Positions 13,057-21,262 of a stretch of DNA of 46,391 nt are shown in pieces (position 1 is the stretch's first letter; each line of letters begins with the position of its first letter). This DNA is from a virus. The notes beneath the pieces are model-generated. The model did no database searches. It saw only the letters and a program-made list of their open reading frames with translations, and was not told the DNA's origin. The position numbers and the translations under genes are program-made. The stretch covers positions 1-46,391 of the IMG/VR virus record IMGVR_UViG_3300042892_004472; one strand, written 5' to 3'.

Positions 13057-14087
13057 TACGCCAATCCCAGTTCAACAGCACGACGATAAACTTGTTCACT
13101 GGCTAAATTTTTGCCTTTGGATTCGCACTGTATATCAAACTGACCCCAAAAGGTCAAAGCCCAGTCAGTCACTGACTGATTCCAATAAAAATCACTGTGT
13201 GCTCGCATCTTTTGTTTTTTGTAGCCGGCCTCTAACAACTCAGCATGATCCGGAATGATATCAGTAGGATGATCCACCAGCACATCTTCACGACTCACAC
13301 TGTAATGCAGTGCAGGTCTAACACCACGCCAACTGTCAACTATGCCTTTGACCCTATCGTCAGTGGCCTGGATGTATTCTCCTGTGCGAATCCAATGATG
13401 GTGTATGTCCAACACAAGGGCACAGTCTTGGGCCAGTTCAAGGCTTGAGTCAATGCCCCAGGCGTTTTCATCGTTTTCGATTGTGATCGAACTTCTTGCT
13501 TCAGGTGAAAGTCGTTTGAGTGCATCTCGAATACCGGCTGGCCCGCGTTTGCCTGAGATGTGTACATTGATCTTAAAGTCCTGGAAGGTTCGGCCATAGC
13601 CCATCCAACGCACCATGTCTGCATGATATTCGAATTCTTCTATACTGCGTTCTACAATGCCGGGATTCTCACTTGCCAACACGCAAAACTGTCCAGGATG
13701 GAAGCTGAGTCTAACATCCAGTCTACGAGCAGTTTCACCAATGGGTGCAAATATACGAGCCAGATGATCCTGTATCTCTGGCTGTTGCCACCAGGCCTTC
13801 CAACTGGGTTCAGTGTAGCCTTGCAACATTTCTGATCCTAGCCGCACCATTCTGCGATTGGCCGGCAGTGTGGCCACACGCTCGATCATTCGCACAGCAG
13901 CAGCAGTGTTATGATTCATGATATCCCACTGGCGCTGTTCAGCTTCGGCAGGATGTTCGCGCAGCCAGCGCATGGTGGTTGATCGGCCGTTTAGTTCACG
14001 GTCCACAGCATTGACTTTCATGCCGCCGCATTCGGACGGATCATTGAGCCATTTGCAACAGAAACCAATACGCTTTAGTGTAGTCAT
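13056..14087 (-). CDS. uvsE: UV damage endonuclease UvdE/UvsE
   Basis: TIM-barrel UV endonuclease, 343 aa from ATG 14087. Family landmarks: IGFCCKW start, LSFHPGQFCVLASENP, EFEYHADM, INVHISGKRG, SITIENDEN, ALVLDIHHHW, which contain the His/Glu/Asp metal ligands. The enzyme nicks 5' of UV photoproducts, an alternative to T4 DenV. ATG 14087 is preferred because the strong promoter TTGACA-17-TACAAT ends only 7 nt upstream; longer frames to 14123 would start inside the promoter. The mRNA is therefore expected to be almost leaderless. Confidence 0.9.
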   Translation of the reverse strand: MTTLKRIGFCCKWLNDPSECGGMKVNAVDRELNGRSTTMRWLREHPAEAEQRQWDIMNHNTAAAVRMIERVATLPANRRMVRLGSEMLQGYTEPSWKAWWQQPEIQDHLARIFAPIGETARRLDVRLSFHPGQFCVLASENPGIVERSIEEFEYHADMVRWMGYGRTFQDFKINVHISGKRGPAGIRDALKRLSPEARSSITIENDENAWGIDSSLELAQDCALVLDIHHHWIRTGEYIQATDDRVKGIVDSWRGVRPALHYSVSREDVLVDHPTDIIPDHAELLEAGYKKQKMRAHSDFYWNQSVTDWALTFWGQFDIQCESKGKNLASEQVYRRAVELGLA

Positions 14088-14094
14088 ACAGAGT

Positions 14095-14123
14095 ATTGTA
14101 CACTGATCATTGGACATTGTCAA
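14095..14123 (-). promoter_or_regulatory. uvsE promoter (TTGACA-17-TACAAT)
   Basis: -35 TTGACA (14118-14123), 17-bp spacer, -10 TACAAT (14095-14100). The start codon begins 7 nt downstream, leaving no room for a ribosome site. The -35 overlaps the end of the upstream 186-aa gene. Confidence 0.75.
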
Positions 14124-14677
14124 GTGGACAGTAGTTCCATTACATTTTGTAGGGTATCTTGTGTCAAGTTATCAAAATCAGCCAATTCGGGCATAACATC
14201 GCCTTCGTGGTCTACCAAAACCCATTGGGTCTCGGGGTTGTTTCGCACAGCGTCCACAACAAATTTACGATAGTTGTTTGCTCTGTGTGCTATTAACCGA
14301 TCACTGCTGACGGGCTTTTCGGTCCAATCAAATCCCATCAGTAACACAATATCGCTTTGGCCGGATACCAATTGTATAGCAATCAGTTCATCTTGATTGT
14401 CTACCGCAAATGTAAACTGGCCACCAAACAACCGAATCGATTGAGGTCTATCCAATTCAGCATACATGGACTCGGGGATATACATGTTGCACATTTCTTG
14501 CATGTTGCGTTTTAACAATTCGCGAGCTTTGCCGGCGTCATTGCACACCACATTGTCGGTGCTGCATCCACGCCAGGTGCGCCAACTGCCCCAAATGCTG
14601 GCAATGTTCTTGATGGCAGCAATGTCCACATCTGGTGCAATCACCGTGGCGTCGGCCACAACCCAGTTGATTCTCAT
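14120..14677 (-). CDS. conserved phage protein next to tail-fibre gene (186 aa)
   Basis: Start at ATG 14677 (MRINWVVADATVIAPDVDI), which overlaps the tail-fibre stop (ATGA); this matches the N-terminus I recall for cyanophage relatives. Conserved blocks: IKNIASIWGSWRTW, NVVCND, LLMGFDW. In T4-like aquatic phages it accompanies the fibre gene, so a virion or fibre-assembly role is likely but unproven. Confidence 0.75.
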   Translation of the reverse strand: MRINWVVADATVIAPDVDIAAIKNIASIWGSWRTWRGCSTDNVVCNDAGKARELLKRNMQEMCNMYIPESMYAELDRPQSIRLFGGQFTFAVDNQDELIAIQLVSGQSDIVLLMGFDWTEKPVSSDRLIAHRANNYRKFVVDAVRNNPETQWVLVDHEGDVMPELADFDNLTQDTLQNVMELLST

Positions 14678-15951
14678 TCCGCTGCCCGCAGCACTTTCCA
14701 GTTGTGGCCGCCCAGACATACCCAGGCAAATGCACTGTTGGGAACAGGATTCACATTGAACACAAGGTCGCCTTTGGTACCAGCATAGCCGGGTACTGAG
14801 ATACCGTGCCCAATCAGGTACTGTGCCACTCGCAATTTTTTAATGCTGGTGATGCCGTCAGTGCCAATGGTAATATGCGGAAGTTTATTAACGCCAATGT
14901 TCAGTGCTTGATCGCGGTTGGTTCCAAAATATGCTTCATGATTTTTATATTTGCCTGCGGAAATGCTGACTTCCTCGTCCCATAAATTGAGCGCAGCATC
15001 CGGTTGTTCTGTATTGATGCCCACTCGTTTCTTTACCACCGTCACTGTTTCATTCAAACTTGTTTCACCATCCACTATCAAGTCCTGCAGTCGACCTACC
15101 TTGCGTAAACTGCTCTGTGTCACAGTTCTGGCCAGCTCAGCACCAGACACCAATGGATATCCATCAACTTTTACATTGGCAAAATCAATCCCATTGGCTT
15201 TAATTTCATCTGCTACCTGAGCAACCAGCCGGTGTTTCCAATCTTGATCCAGCTGTACCAGTGTCTTGGCACTGATGTCAACAGCCAAGGCATTCCAGCT
15301 GTGATTGTCTGTGTTGATAGATCCTGTTACTGCTAGATCTTTTACTGTGACAGATTCTACAAAATTTGCAGACCTAGCAGTCAGTGTGTTTTCAATCACC
15401 GTGACATCGTCCATGATGGTCAGCTGACACTCAGTTGCTTTGTCATCTATACCAGTGCTGGAAAAACTCTCCAGCAATTCACGCTTGAACACCGCCATGT
15501 TTTCGTCCACACGCTGATGAATAATGGTGGCAATGTCAATTGACCCAATGGTCATCATTGTTTGACGAACAACTGCTTGATTAATTAATTTTTCAATTTT
15601 TTCTAACCATGCTGGGTCTTTGAACAGTTCTATCACAGTTGATTGTGTTAGCTTTTCTACCCCTTTGTCCACTGTGGCTTGGATGAGTTTGTTGTCAACA
15701 AATGCGGATACTCCGGGTATGTGCCCGTTGGCAAATAGCTCACCAACACTGGTTTTGACAGCTTCAATAATTTCAGGCATTGCAGTTGAATTGGCAAATT
15801 TGGAAAGTATACGATCCTGAGTGTATTTTAATATTTTTTCTTCAATTGGCTGTGCCCATTCGTCGGATGTCAGCACACCGGACACATGACTACCAACAGT
15901 TTCAGCAATCTGCTGTTCTATCATTCGTTTTAGTACTTCAGTGTCAATCAT
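14674..15951 (-). CDS. tail-fibre-like virion protein (425 aa)
   Basis: N-terminal ~150 residues are helical with 'VLKRMIEQQIAETV', 'MPEIIEAVKTSVGELFANGHIPGV' and 'DPAWLEKIEKLINQAVV', a module shared with structural proteins of T4-like cyanophages. The middle is a beta-repeat fibre (VESVTVKDLAVTGSIN; RVGINTEQPDAALNLWDEE, a typical fibre phrase), and the C-terminus ends in a small Gly-rich domain (GYAGTKGDLVFNVNP...VCLGGHNW). Start at ATG 15951 with GGAG upstream. Likely host-recognition fibre. Confidence 0.8.
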   Translation of the reverse strand: MIDTEVLKRMIEQQIAETVGSHVSGVLTSDEWAQPIEEKILKYTQDRILSKFANSTAMPEIIEAVKTSVGELFANGHIPGVSAFVDNKLIQATVDKGVEKLTQSTVIELFKDPAWLEKIEKLINQAVVRQTMMTIGSIDIATIIHQRVDENMAVFKRELLESFSSTGIDDKATECQLTIMDDVTVIENTLTARSANFVESVTVKDLAVTGSINTDNHSWNALAVDISAKTLVQLDQDWKHRLVAQVADEIKANGIDFANVKVDGYPLVSGAELARTVTQSSLRKVGRLQDLIVDGETSLNETVTVVKKRVGINTEQPDAALNLWDEEVSISAGKYKNHEAYFGTNRDQALNIGVNKLPHITIGTDGITSIKKLRVAQYLIGHGISVPGYAGTKGDLVFNVNPVPNSAFAWVCLGGHNWKVLRAAE

Positions 15952-16861
15952 GTTTTCTCCGTGTGTCAAGTGTTACACAATGGAAGCCGCCGCCTAAGGT
16001 ACGACTGTGACTGAGTGTATGCGGAATCGCATCAACTCCCTTTGACTTTAACAATGTAATTAGCTCAGTTTGTTTCTGATCGACGATAACTGTCTTGGGA
16101 TCCAACACCAGCATGTTCATTGCAATCCATTTGGATGCGTACGGATATTCAAAAAAGCCTTGCGGAACCACATCATTGATGTAGATTTTTTCCCACGAGT
16201 CAAAAGCTCGAGGACAGTTTGATTCGTTTACTCTGCTGCCATTCAACAGTACAAGACCTTCGCGTATGGGCACAATGGTGGAGTCAATGTGTACGCCAGC
16301 ATAAAAGTTACACAACTCAATGTTGATTTCAGGGAATTGTTCACACAACCAATTGTATGCAGCACGGTTGCCACTGTGACTTTCCAGATATAACCATGTG
16401 TCGCCCAGTCTGCACACATTGGCAGCATCTAATGTCATGCCTTGATCTCGTGGCATTGTTTTGATAATTCTGGCCTGATCCAAGACTGTGCGCAGCGCTT
16501 GGGATTCTTGATTTCTACAAGGATACATCATGTTGCAATCTACTACTGTGTCTCCGGCCACGATAAGTCGATCTCTAGGACAGTAGTTGTACATGCCGTT
16601 TCGTGCCACAAAGTCCATCGGCATTGGTCTGTACACAACAGCACCGTAGTCCACTAATATTTCTGTCAGCTTATCCAGTTCCACATTGGCTTCTTCTACT
16701 ATCCAGCCGGGCACAGGCCCGCTGGGCACAGGAGTTTCAGTCCACAGCGTACGAGATGCTTCTTCGGCAAACACTGGGTCTGAGCTGGGCCAGTTGGCCA
16801 TTGATGCACTGCCAACCACTATTGCTTGCAATGGATCCCATTCGTTGCGACTGTCAATCAT
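15944..16861 (-). CDS. amidinotransferase-family enzyme (305 aa)
   Basis: Pentein/amidinotransferase fold. The catalytic set is visible: Asp145 in MTLDAANV, His191 with Asp193 in GVHIDSTIV, and Cys295 in LGGGFHCVTLD near the C-terminus, as in glycine/inosamine amidinotransferases (arginine + amine to ornithine + guanidino compound). A CPRDRLIVAGD segment (94-104) also fits. The substrate cannot be read from the sequence. It sits between a 2OG oxygenase and the tail fibre, with overlapping stops and starts, suggesting a joint role in modifying a glycan or virion component. Confidence 0.85.
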   Translation of the reverse strand: MIDSRNEWDPLQAIVVGSASMANWPSSDPVFAEEASRTLWTETPVPSGPVPGWIVEEANVELDKLTEILVDYGAVVYRPMPMDFVARNGMYNYCPRDRLIVAGDTVVDCNMMYPCRNQESQALRTVLDQARIIKTMPRDQGMTLDAANVCRLGDTWLYLESHSGNRAAYNWLCEQFPEINIELCNFYAGVHIDSTIVPIREGLVLLNGSRVNESNCPRAFDSWEKIYINDVVPQGFFEYPYASKWIAMNMLVLDPKTVIVDQKQTELITLLKSKGVDAIPHTLSHSRTLGGGFHCVTLDTRRKHD

Positions 16862-17370
16862 ACATGTCCTGTGATCTGCAAAGTGTATCTGGGAGTCAGC
16901 CCCAGGTTAGCTGCCATGTGCGGAGTGTCATAATTCCATTCCACGGTGGCGCCGGCTGACCAATTTACAAATGGTTGGTTACTGTACTCGGCATAATGAC
17001 CGGGTGCCCAGTCATCTAAAAACACTATGGCACGACGAATAGCTGACGGTTTCTCGTGCAGATCAAACAGGTCGATATACCGCAAGTATAGATCACTGTG
17101 TGTGGGCAACACTGTTCCGGTGTTCATACGATAGTAACTGGTACCAATGTCTCGCCATCCCTGGGCAGCAAAGATATCAACAAATCGTTGGTTCCACGAA
17201 GGTTGTGAGTGTCGCATGTCGCACATGTCCCCGGTGAACCGGTTGGGGTATCCTTGTGTCAACCATCGAGCAGACAGCTCAACATCGTTGAAGTTTTCAT
17301 TGGCATACGCTAAATTTTTATACTCGTCATCCCAGAACTTGTACAGTTGATATTTTTTTACATTATGCAT
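16858..17370 (-). CDS. 2-oxoglutarate/Fe(II) oxygenase-like protein (170 aa)
   Basis: Double-stranded beta-helix signature of aspartyl/asparaginyl hydroxylase-like enzymes: His91-x-Asp93 (LPTHSDLYLRY), distal His151 (DTPHMAANLG) and Arg161 (PRYTLQITG) for 2-oxoglutarate. Such enzymes are frequent in T4-like aquatic phages; the target is unknown. Start overlaps the end of the UDP-glucose dehydrogenase gene by 8 bp; stop overlaps the amidinotransferase start (ATGA). Confidence 0.8.
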   Translation of the reverse strand: MHNVKKYQLYKFWDDEYKNLAYANENFNDVELSARWLTQGYPNRFTGDMCDMRHSQPSWNQRFVDIFAAQGWRDIGTSYYRMNTGTVLPTHSDLYLRYIDLFDLHEKPSAIRRAIVFLDDWAPGHYAEYSNQPFVNWSAGATVEWNYDTPHMAANLGLTPRYTLQITGHV

Positions 17371-18625
17371 TATTTTTACGAGTATTTCCGTAGTGTATTA
17401 CTGTGATACCATTCATTGTCTTGGACAGTTTGCGCCATGGATCAACAATAATGCTACCTGGATGAATTGTACAGTACGGTTGTGTGTCTTGTTGATCACC
17501 GGTGTATTCATAGGTAATTTTACGATTGTGTGCCCACAAAAATACCGCAGGGCCGTCAACCGTGGCCACTACATCGGCAGGGTCATCGGCCAGTGGGTCA
17601 ACATATTTGACTAGCACTCCTAGCTCTTTCAAGTAGTGTCCGACCAAGGTGCTGTAGCTGCCAATACAGTACGACACGTCGGGCTTGTAGGCTTTGCCGT
17701 GAATCACAATGGGCAAAAGACCAAAGGCCTTTCCATCCTGAAGGGCAGTGTCAAACAAAAACTGAGCAAGATTCTTTGCCTGCACTTCTCTGGCACTCAT
17801 CACTGTGTCAAACAGGTCGTAACCAATGTTGTATTCTTCCGCCAACCAGCGCAGAGCAATGTTGTCACGCGGATGGCAAGCACCTGCATCGCCCATGCCT
17901 GCTGTCATGTACTTGGGTCCCATGATACGCATGGTGCTGCGAGCCAGGGCGTCAGTGACCACATCCACATTGATATTGCCAATCTTCATGGCAAAGTCTT
18001 GTATCATGTTGACCAAGCCTACCTTGGCACTAATAAATGTGTTGTAAAAAATCTTTATTGCTTCACATTCGTCCCAGGTGCCAATTTCGTAGCGTGGATT
18101 GTTTTGCATAATCTGTTTGTAGATGTCTACCAGTTCAGATGCCACACCGTTCCAATTGCCATCTTCGGTTCCAATCATGACCATTTCTGGGTGAGCCATG
18201 TCCCATTTGACCGAACCCATGGCAATCAGGTAAGGGTTGTATAAAAATTGGTGTTGTTTGTCTAGTAGATTAACGAAATGTCTGCGTGTGGTGCCGGGCA
18301 ACACTGTGCTGATCAACACAATCTTTTTAGGCGTGGCGGCGTATTGATTTATCTTGGAAATGGCATCTTTGACAGCGTCATGTCCAAAATCTTTTGGCGT
18401 CATATGACTGCTGGGCACTGACCCATCGTATCCAGCTTCGTGCGGTGTGGGAACAGCAATAAAGATCCATTCACTTTCATTTACAGTTTCTTCGATGCCA
18501 CAAACTTTTATCAAGTCACTGGTTCTTGGGTAAATATCATAACCCCGCACTGTGAATTTCTCTGCCATGACTTCGGCACAATCCAGTCCTAATTTTCCAA
18601 TGCCAATAAAGCCTATATTTTTCAT
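17363..18625 (-). CDS. UDP-glucose/GDP-mannose dehydrogenase family, likely UDP-glucose 6-dehydrogenase
   Basis: Rossmann GFIGIGKLGLD at residues 5-15, Lys191/Asn195 in EAIKIFYNTF, catalytic Cys250 in DAGACHPRD, and the C-terminal GKAYKPDV segment: all hallmarks of the family that oxidises UDP-glucose to UDP-glucuronate with 2 NAD+ (or GDP-mannose to mannuronate). 420 aa, near full length. UDP-glucuronate is the donor for glucuronosyl-diacylglycerol made by Agt-type enzymes, so this gene may supply the agt product at 23779; surface-polysaccharide synthesis is the alternative. Its ATG is 3 bp from the divergent ATG at 18629, so its promoter must lie within the neighbouring gene. Confidence 0.85.
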   Translation of the reverse strand: MKNIGFIGIGKLGLDCAEVMAEKFTVRGYDIYPRTSDLIKVCGIEETVNESEWIFIAVPTPHEAGYDGSVPSSHMTPKDFGHDAVKDAISKINQYAATPKKIVLISTVLPGTTRRHFVNLLDKQHQFLYNPYLIAMGSVKWDMAHPEMVMIGTEDGNWNGVASELVDIYKQIMQNNPRYEIGTWDECEAIKIFYNTFISAKVGLVNMIQDFAMKIGNINVDVVTDALARSTMRIMGPKYMTAGMGDAGACHPRDNIALRWLAEEYNIGYDLFDTVMSAREVQAKNLAQFLFDTALQDGKAFGLLPIVIHGKAYKPDVSYCIGSYSTLVGHYLKELGVLVKYVDPLADDPADVVATVDGPAVFLWAHNRKITYEYTGDQQDTQPYCTIHPGSIIVDPWRKLSKTMNGITVIHYGNTRKNNA

Positions 18626-18628
18626 ATT

Positions 18629-19936
18629 ATGAGTATTCCTTTAGATCGATTGTATCACTACATTCATGCGATTGCCGAACAAGTGCGCGGCAACTATGTA
18701 TTAATTTATCGCTTTACACCGCATGGCTCAAAAAATATCGAAGATTTAAATGTATTATTTGAATATGCCGGAAACTATTCGTTACCGACCGCACGAACAT
18801 ATCCGCAGATAGTGTGTCACGATCAAGAACCACTGGATTACGATTTTTACCAGGCACTCAACTATGATCCCACTGGTGAAGGAATAAATTTTGATATTGT
18901 GGCATCAAATTTAAGAACATATATTAATAATATATATGATAAATGTATATTGTTGCATAGTGAACAACAGTCTAGTAATGTTCAAAAATACCGAAGCAGC
19001 CATTTTATACCGGTGTATTATTGGGCACATGCTATTGTTGCGCATGACTGGTTTAGATTTGCAAAGCATGTTAACATCAAACCTAACAAATTACAAAAAC
19101 AATTTCTCATTTATAATCGTGCTTGGTGCGGAACAAGAGAATACAGACTTAAATTTGTAGAATTATTACAACAACACAATCTAGTTGATGATTGCCAAAC
19201 ATCGTTCAACCCGGTTGACCCTGAACACAATGTACACTACACCGCACATGAGTTTAAAAATACAGCATTTAAACCAGTTCAAATTCAAGACATATTGCCT
19301 ACTACCGCAGCACCAAGTTGTTCTAGTGCAGATTTTAACATGGATGATTATGCCAACACAAAAGTTGAAGTTGTGTTAGAAACACTATTTGACGACAAGA
19401 GAATACAGTTAACTGAAAAAATACTCAGACCCATTGCATGCGGGCATCCGTTTATACTGGCATCGACTCCGGGCAGTTTGGCATATCTAAGAGATTATGG
19501 GTTTAAAACATTTGACGGGATCATTGACGAATCATATGATACTGAGTTGGACTCAGTTAAACGATTAAATTTAATTATTGCAGCAATGAAAAATATCACT
19601 GCATGGACTCCAGAAGAACAATTACTTAATTGGGATAAAATTAAAGAAATTACAAATTATAATAAACAACATTTTTTTAGTGAACAGTTTTTTAATTCAA
19701 TCATTGATGAATTAAAGTGTAATTTAACGATGGCATTTGCTACCTTGGAAGACACTAACACTAGTAAAACATTCATTGAATATAGAAAAAAATATAATAT
19801 ATCACTTGCGGCGAGGGGACTGGATGAATATAAAACAAAACAGGACGGTAGAAAAATTGTAAAACACCTGTTGATACCTGTATTGCTCAAAGCCAGAAGC
19901 TACTACAATCGATACTTAAAATTGCTTAAAGAGTAA
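18629..19936 (+). CDS. glycosyltransferase-like protein (435 aa)
   Basis: Contains a block near residues 265-305 (LTEKILRPIACGHPFILAST... LRDYGFKTF... DESYD) like the donor-binding end of exostosin-like/GT-B glycosyltransferases. Similar proteins occur in cyanophages and marine bacteria. The gene is distinctly A+T-rich beside its neighbours, notably after 19600, suggesting recent acquisition. No ribosome site is visible before ATG 18629. It is the first gene of the plus-strand island that ends with agt. Confidence 0.6.
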   Translation: MSIPLDRLYHYIHAIAEQVRGNYVLIYRFTPHGSKNIEDLNVLFEYAGNYSLPTARTYPQIVCHDQEPLDYDFYQALNYDPTGEGINFDIVASNLRTYINNIYDKCILLHSEQQSSNVQKYRSSHFIPVYYWAHAIVAHDWFRFAKHVNIKPNKLQKQFLIYNRAWCGTREYRLKFVELLQQHNLVDDCQTSFNPVDPEHNVHYTAHEFKNTAFKPVQIQDILPTTAAPSCSSADFNMDDYANTKVEVVLETLFDDKRIQLTEKILRPIACGHPFILASTPGSLAYLRDYGFKTFDGIIDESYDTELDSVKRLNLIIAAMKNITAWTPEEQLLNWDKIKEITNYNKQHFFSEQFFNSIIDELKCNLTMAFATLEDTNTSKTFIEYRKKYNISLAARGLDEYKTKQDGRKIVKHLLIPVLLKARSYYNRYLKLLKE

Positions 19937-19948
19937 ATATTCACAAAT

Positions 19949-19966
19949 TTGTAACAAAACTGTAAT
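19949..19966 (+). promoter_or_regulatory. Pho-box-like element upstream of pstS
   Basis: Two 7-bp direct repeats separated by 4 bp: TTGTAAC AAAA CTGTAAT, matching the PhoB-binding Pho box layout (CTGTCAT-like halves, AT-rich 4-bp spacer). A -10-like TTAAAT starts 10 bp downstream (19977), the normal distance for Pho promoters. No -35 box is present, as expected for PhoB-activated promoters. Confidence 0.75.
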
Positions 19967-19976
19967 ATATTAACAC

Positions 19977-20020
19977 TTAAATAATTGTGCAAGAGCATTC
20001 TGCATTGCACAATTATTTAA
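19977..20020 (+). repeat. 16-bp perfect inverted repeat before pstS
   Basis: TTAAATAATTGTGCAA (19977-19992) and its exact complement (20005-20020), 12-nt loop. The right arm runs into the pstS ribosome site AAGGA (20019-20023). It may be an operator, a ribosome-site-masking hairpin, or a terminator-like relic of upstream transcription. Confidence 0.6.
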
Positions 20021-20032
20021 GGAACATAAAAA

Positions 20033-21034
20033 ATGAACAAACTATTAGCTATTTTACTGGCGGCCATAACTGTCACAGCTCACGCAGACATCACTGGCGC
20101 AGGCGCAACATTCCCCTATCCCATCTATGCCAAGTGGGCAGAAGCCTACAAGAAAGAAACAGGCATTGGACTCAACTATCAGTCAATTGGCAGTTCAGGC
20201 GGTATCAGACAAATCAATGCCAAGACCGTGACATTTGGTGCCACTGACGCACCTGTTGCCGGCGCCGAACTAGACAAAAATGCTCAGGTTCAATTCCCAG
20301 CTATCATTGGCGGCACAGTGCCCATTGTGAACTTGGACGGATTCCAACCAGGCGAACTGCGCATCACTGGACCAGTACTGGCCGAAGTGTTCATGGGTGA
20401 TATCACTCGTTGGAACGACGCCAAACTGGCAGCCCTGAATCCTGGTAAGAAATTGCCCGATCAACCAATCACAGTGGTGCATCGTGCTGACGGTTCAGGC
20501 ACAACATTCAATTTCACTGACTACCTGGCTGCTGTCAGCCCCGACTGGAGCAAGCGTATGGGTCGTGGTGCAGCAATCAAATGGCCCGCAGCCAGCAGCA
20601 TTGGTGGCAAAGGCAACGAAGGTGTTGCAGCCAATGTGAATCGTGCCAAGGGCAGCATTGGTTATGTAGAGTATGCTTATGTAAAGAAGAACCGGATGAC
20701 ATTCCTGCAACTGCAAAACAAGGCAGGCAAGTTTGTGAGTCCCGATGACGTGACATTTGCAGCCGCTGCCGCAGGTGCTGATTGGTTCAGTGTGCCAGGC
20801 ATGGGCGTGAGCATTGTGGATCAAAAAGGTGACGCTACATGGCCAATAACCACTGCCAGCTTTATCATCATGTACAAAAATCCTGAGGACAAAAAGGCTT
20901 CAGCTGACGTACTAAAGTTTTTTGACTGGGCATTCCGCAATGGCAAGAAGGATGCTGCTGACCTTGACTATGTGTCATTGCCAGACAGCTTGACTCGACA
21001 AATTCGTGAACGAGTTTGGACACAAATCAAATAA
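20033..21034 (+). CDS. pstS: PstS, phosphate ABC-transporter substrate-binding protein
   Basis: 333 aa with signal peptide MNKLLAILLAAITVTAHA and mature start DITGAGATFPYPIY. Phosphate-binding loops present: GAGATFP, SIGSSGG, FGATDAP, HRADGSGTTFNFTDYL. PstS captures phosphate in the periplasm and hands it to the host PstCAB importer; none of those are encoded nearby, so the phage protein must use host PstCAB. pstS is a known auxiliary metabolic gene of cyanophages. Controlled by its own Pho-box-like site. AAGGAAC lies before the ATG, and a terminator follows at 21081. Confidence 0.95.
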   Translation: MNKLLAILLAAITVTAHADITGAGATFPYPIYAKWAEAYKKETGIGLNYQSIGSSGGIRQINAKTVTFGATDAPVAGAELDKNAQVQFPAIIGGTVPIVNLDGFQPGELRITGPVLAEVFMGDITRWNDAKLAALNPGKKLPDQPITVVHRADGSGTTFNFTDYLAAVSPDWSKRMGRGAAIKWPAASSIGGKGNEGVAANVNRAKGSIGYVEYAYVKKNRMTFLQLQNKAGKFVSPDDVTFAAAAAGADWFSVPGMGVSIVDQKGDATWPITTASFIIMYKNPEDKKASADVLKFFDWAFRNGKKDAADLDYVSLPDSLTRQIRERVWTQIK

Positions 21035-21080
21035 ACCGGCCGCAAAATTGAGCGGAAGCTGGAACTCGTAACCAGTACTA

Positions 21081-21102
21081 AGGGCCGCAAGGCTCTTTTT
21101 TA
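21081..21102 (+). terminator. Rho-independent terminator after pstS
   Basis: AGGGCC-GCAA-GGCTCT hairpin with a GNRA tetraloop (stem 21081-21096), followed by TTTTT. It separates the Pho-type pstS unit from the ahp operon. Confidence 0.85.
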
Positions 21103-21147
21103 TTGGCAAATGATTCTTTCCCGATCCTATTAATTTTGTTAATTGCA

Positions 21148-21180
21148 GTCATTGATTTTTATTCAGTAAAAATCAATGAC
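21148..21180. repeat. 14-bp perfect inverted repeat upstream of the ahp promoter
   Basis: GTCATTGATTTTTA (21148-21161), loop TTCAG, exact complement (21167-21180). It ends 6 bp before the -35 box of the ahp promoter. No T run follows, so an operator or activator site is as likely as a terminator. Confidence 0.6.
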
Positions 21181-21185
21181 GCGGC

Positions 21186-21214
21186 TTGACTTTACAGCTA
21201 TATACTATTACAAT
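21186..21214 (+). promoter_or_regulatory. ahp operon promoter (TTGACT-17-TACAAT)
   Basis: -35 TTGACT (21186-21191), 17-bp spacer, -10 TACAAT (21209-21214). The transcript would begin near a small hairpin ACTCAGT/ACTGAGT (21219-21225/21232-21238), a 5'-end stem that could stabilise the mRNA. Confidence 0.75.
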
Positions 21215-21262
21215 AAACACTCAGTACTAACACTGAGTACCATTTTTAACAAGGAACAAATT

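Noticed and set aside
17636-18244. Plus-strand open frame of ~200 codons opposite the UDP-glucose dehydrogenase gene
   Set aside because: Lies wholly inside an enzyme gene with all family motifs on the other strand; composition is unlike neighbouring proteins.
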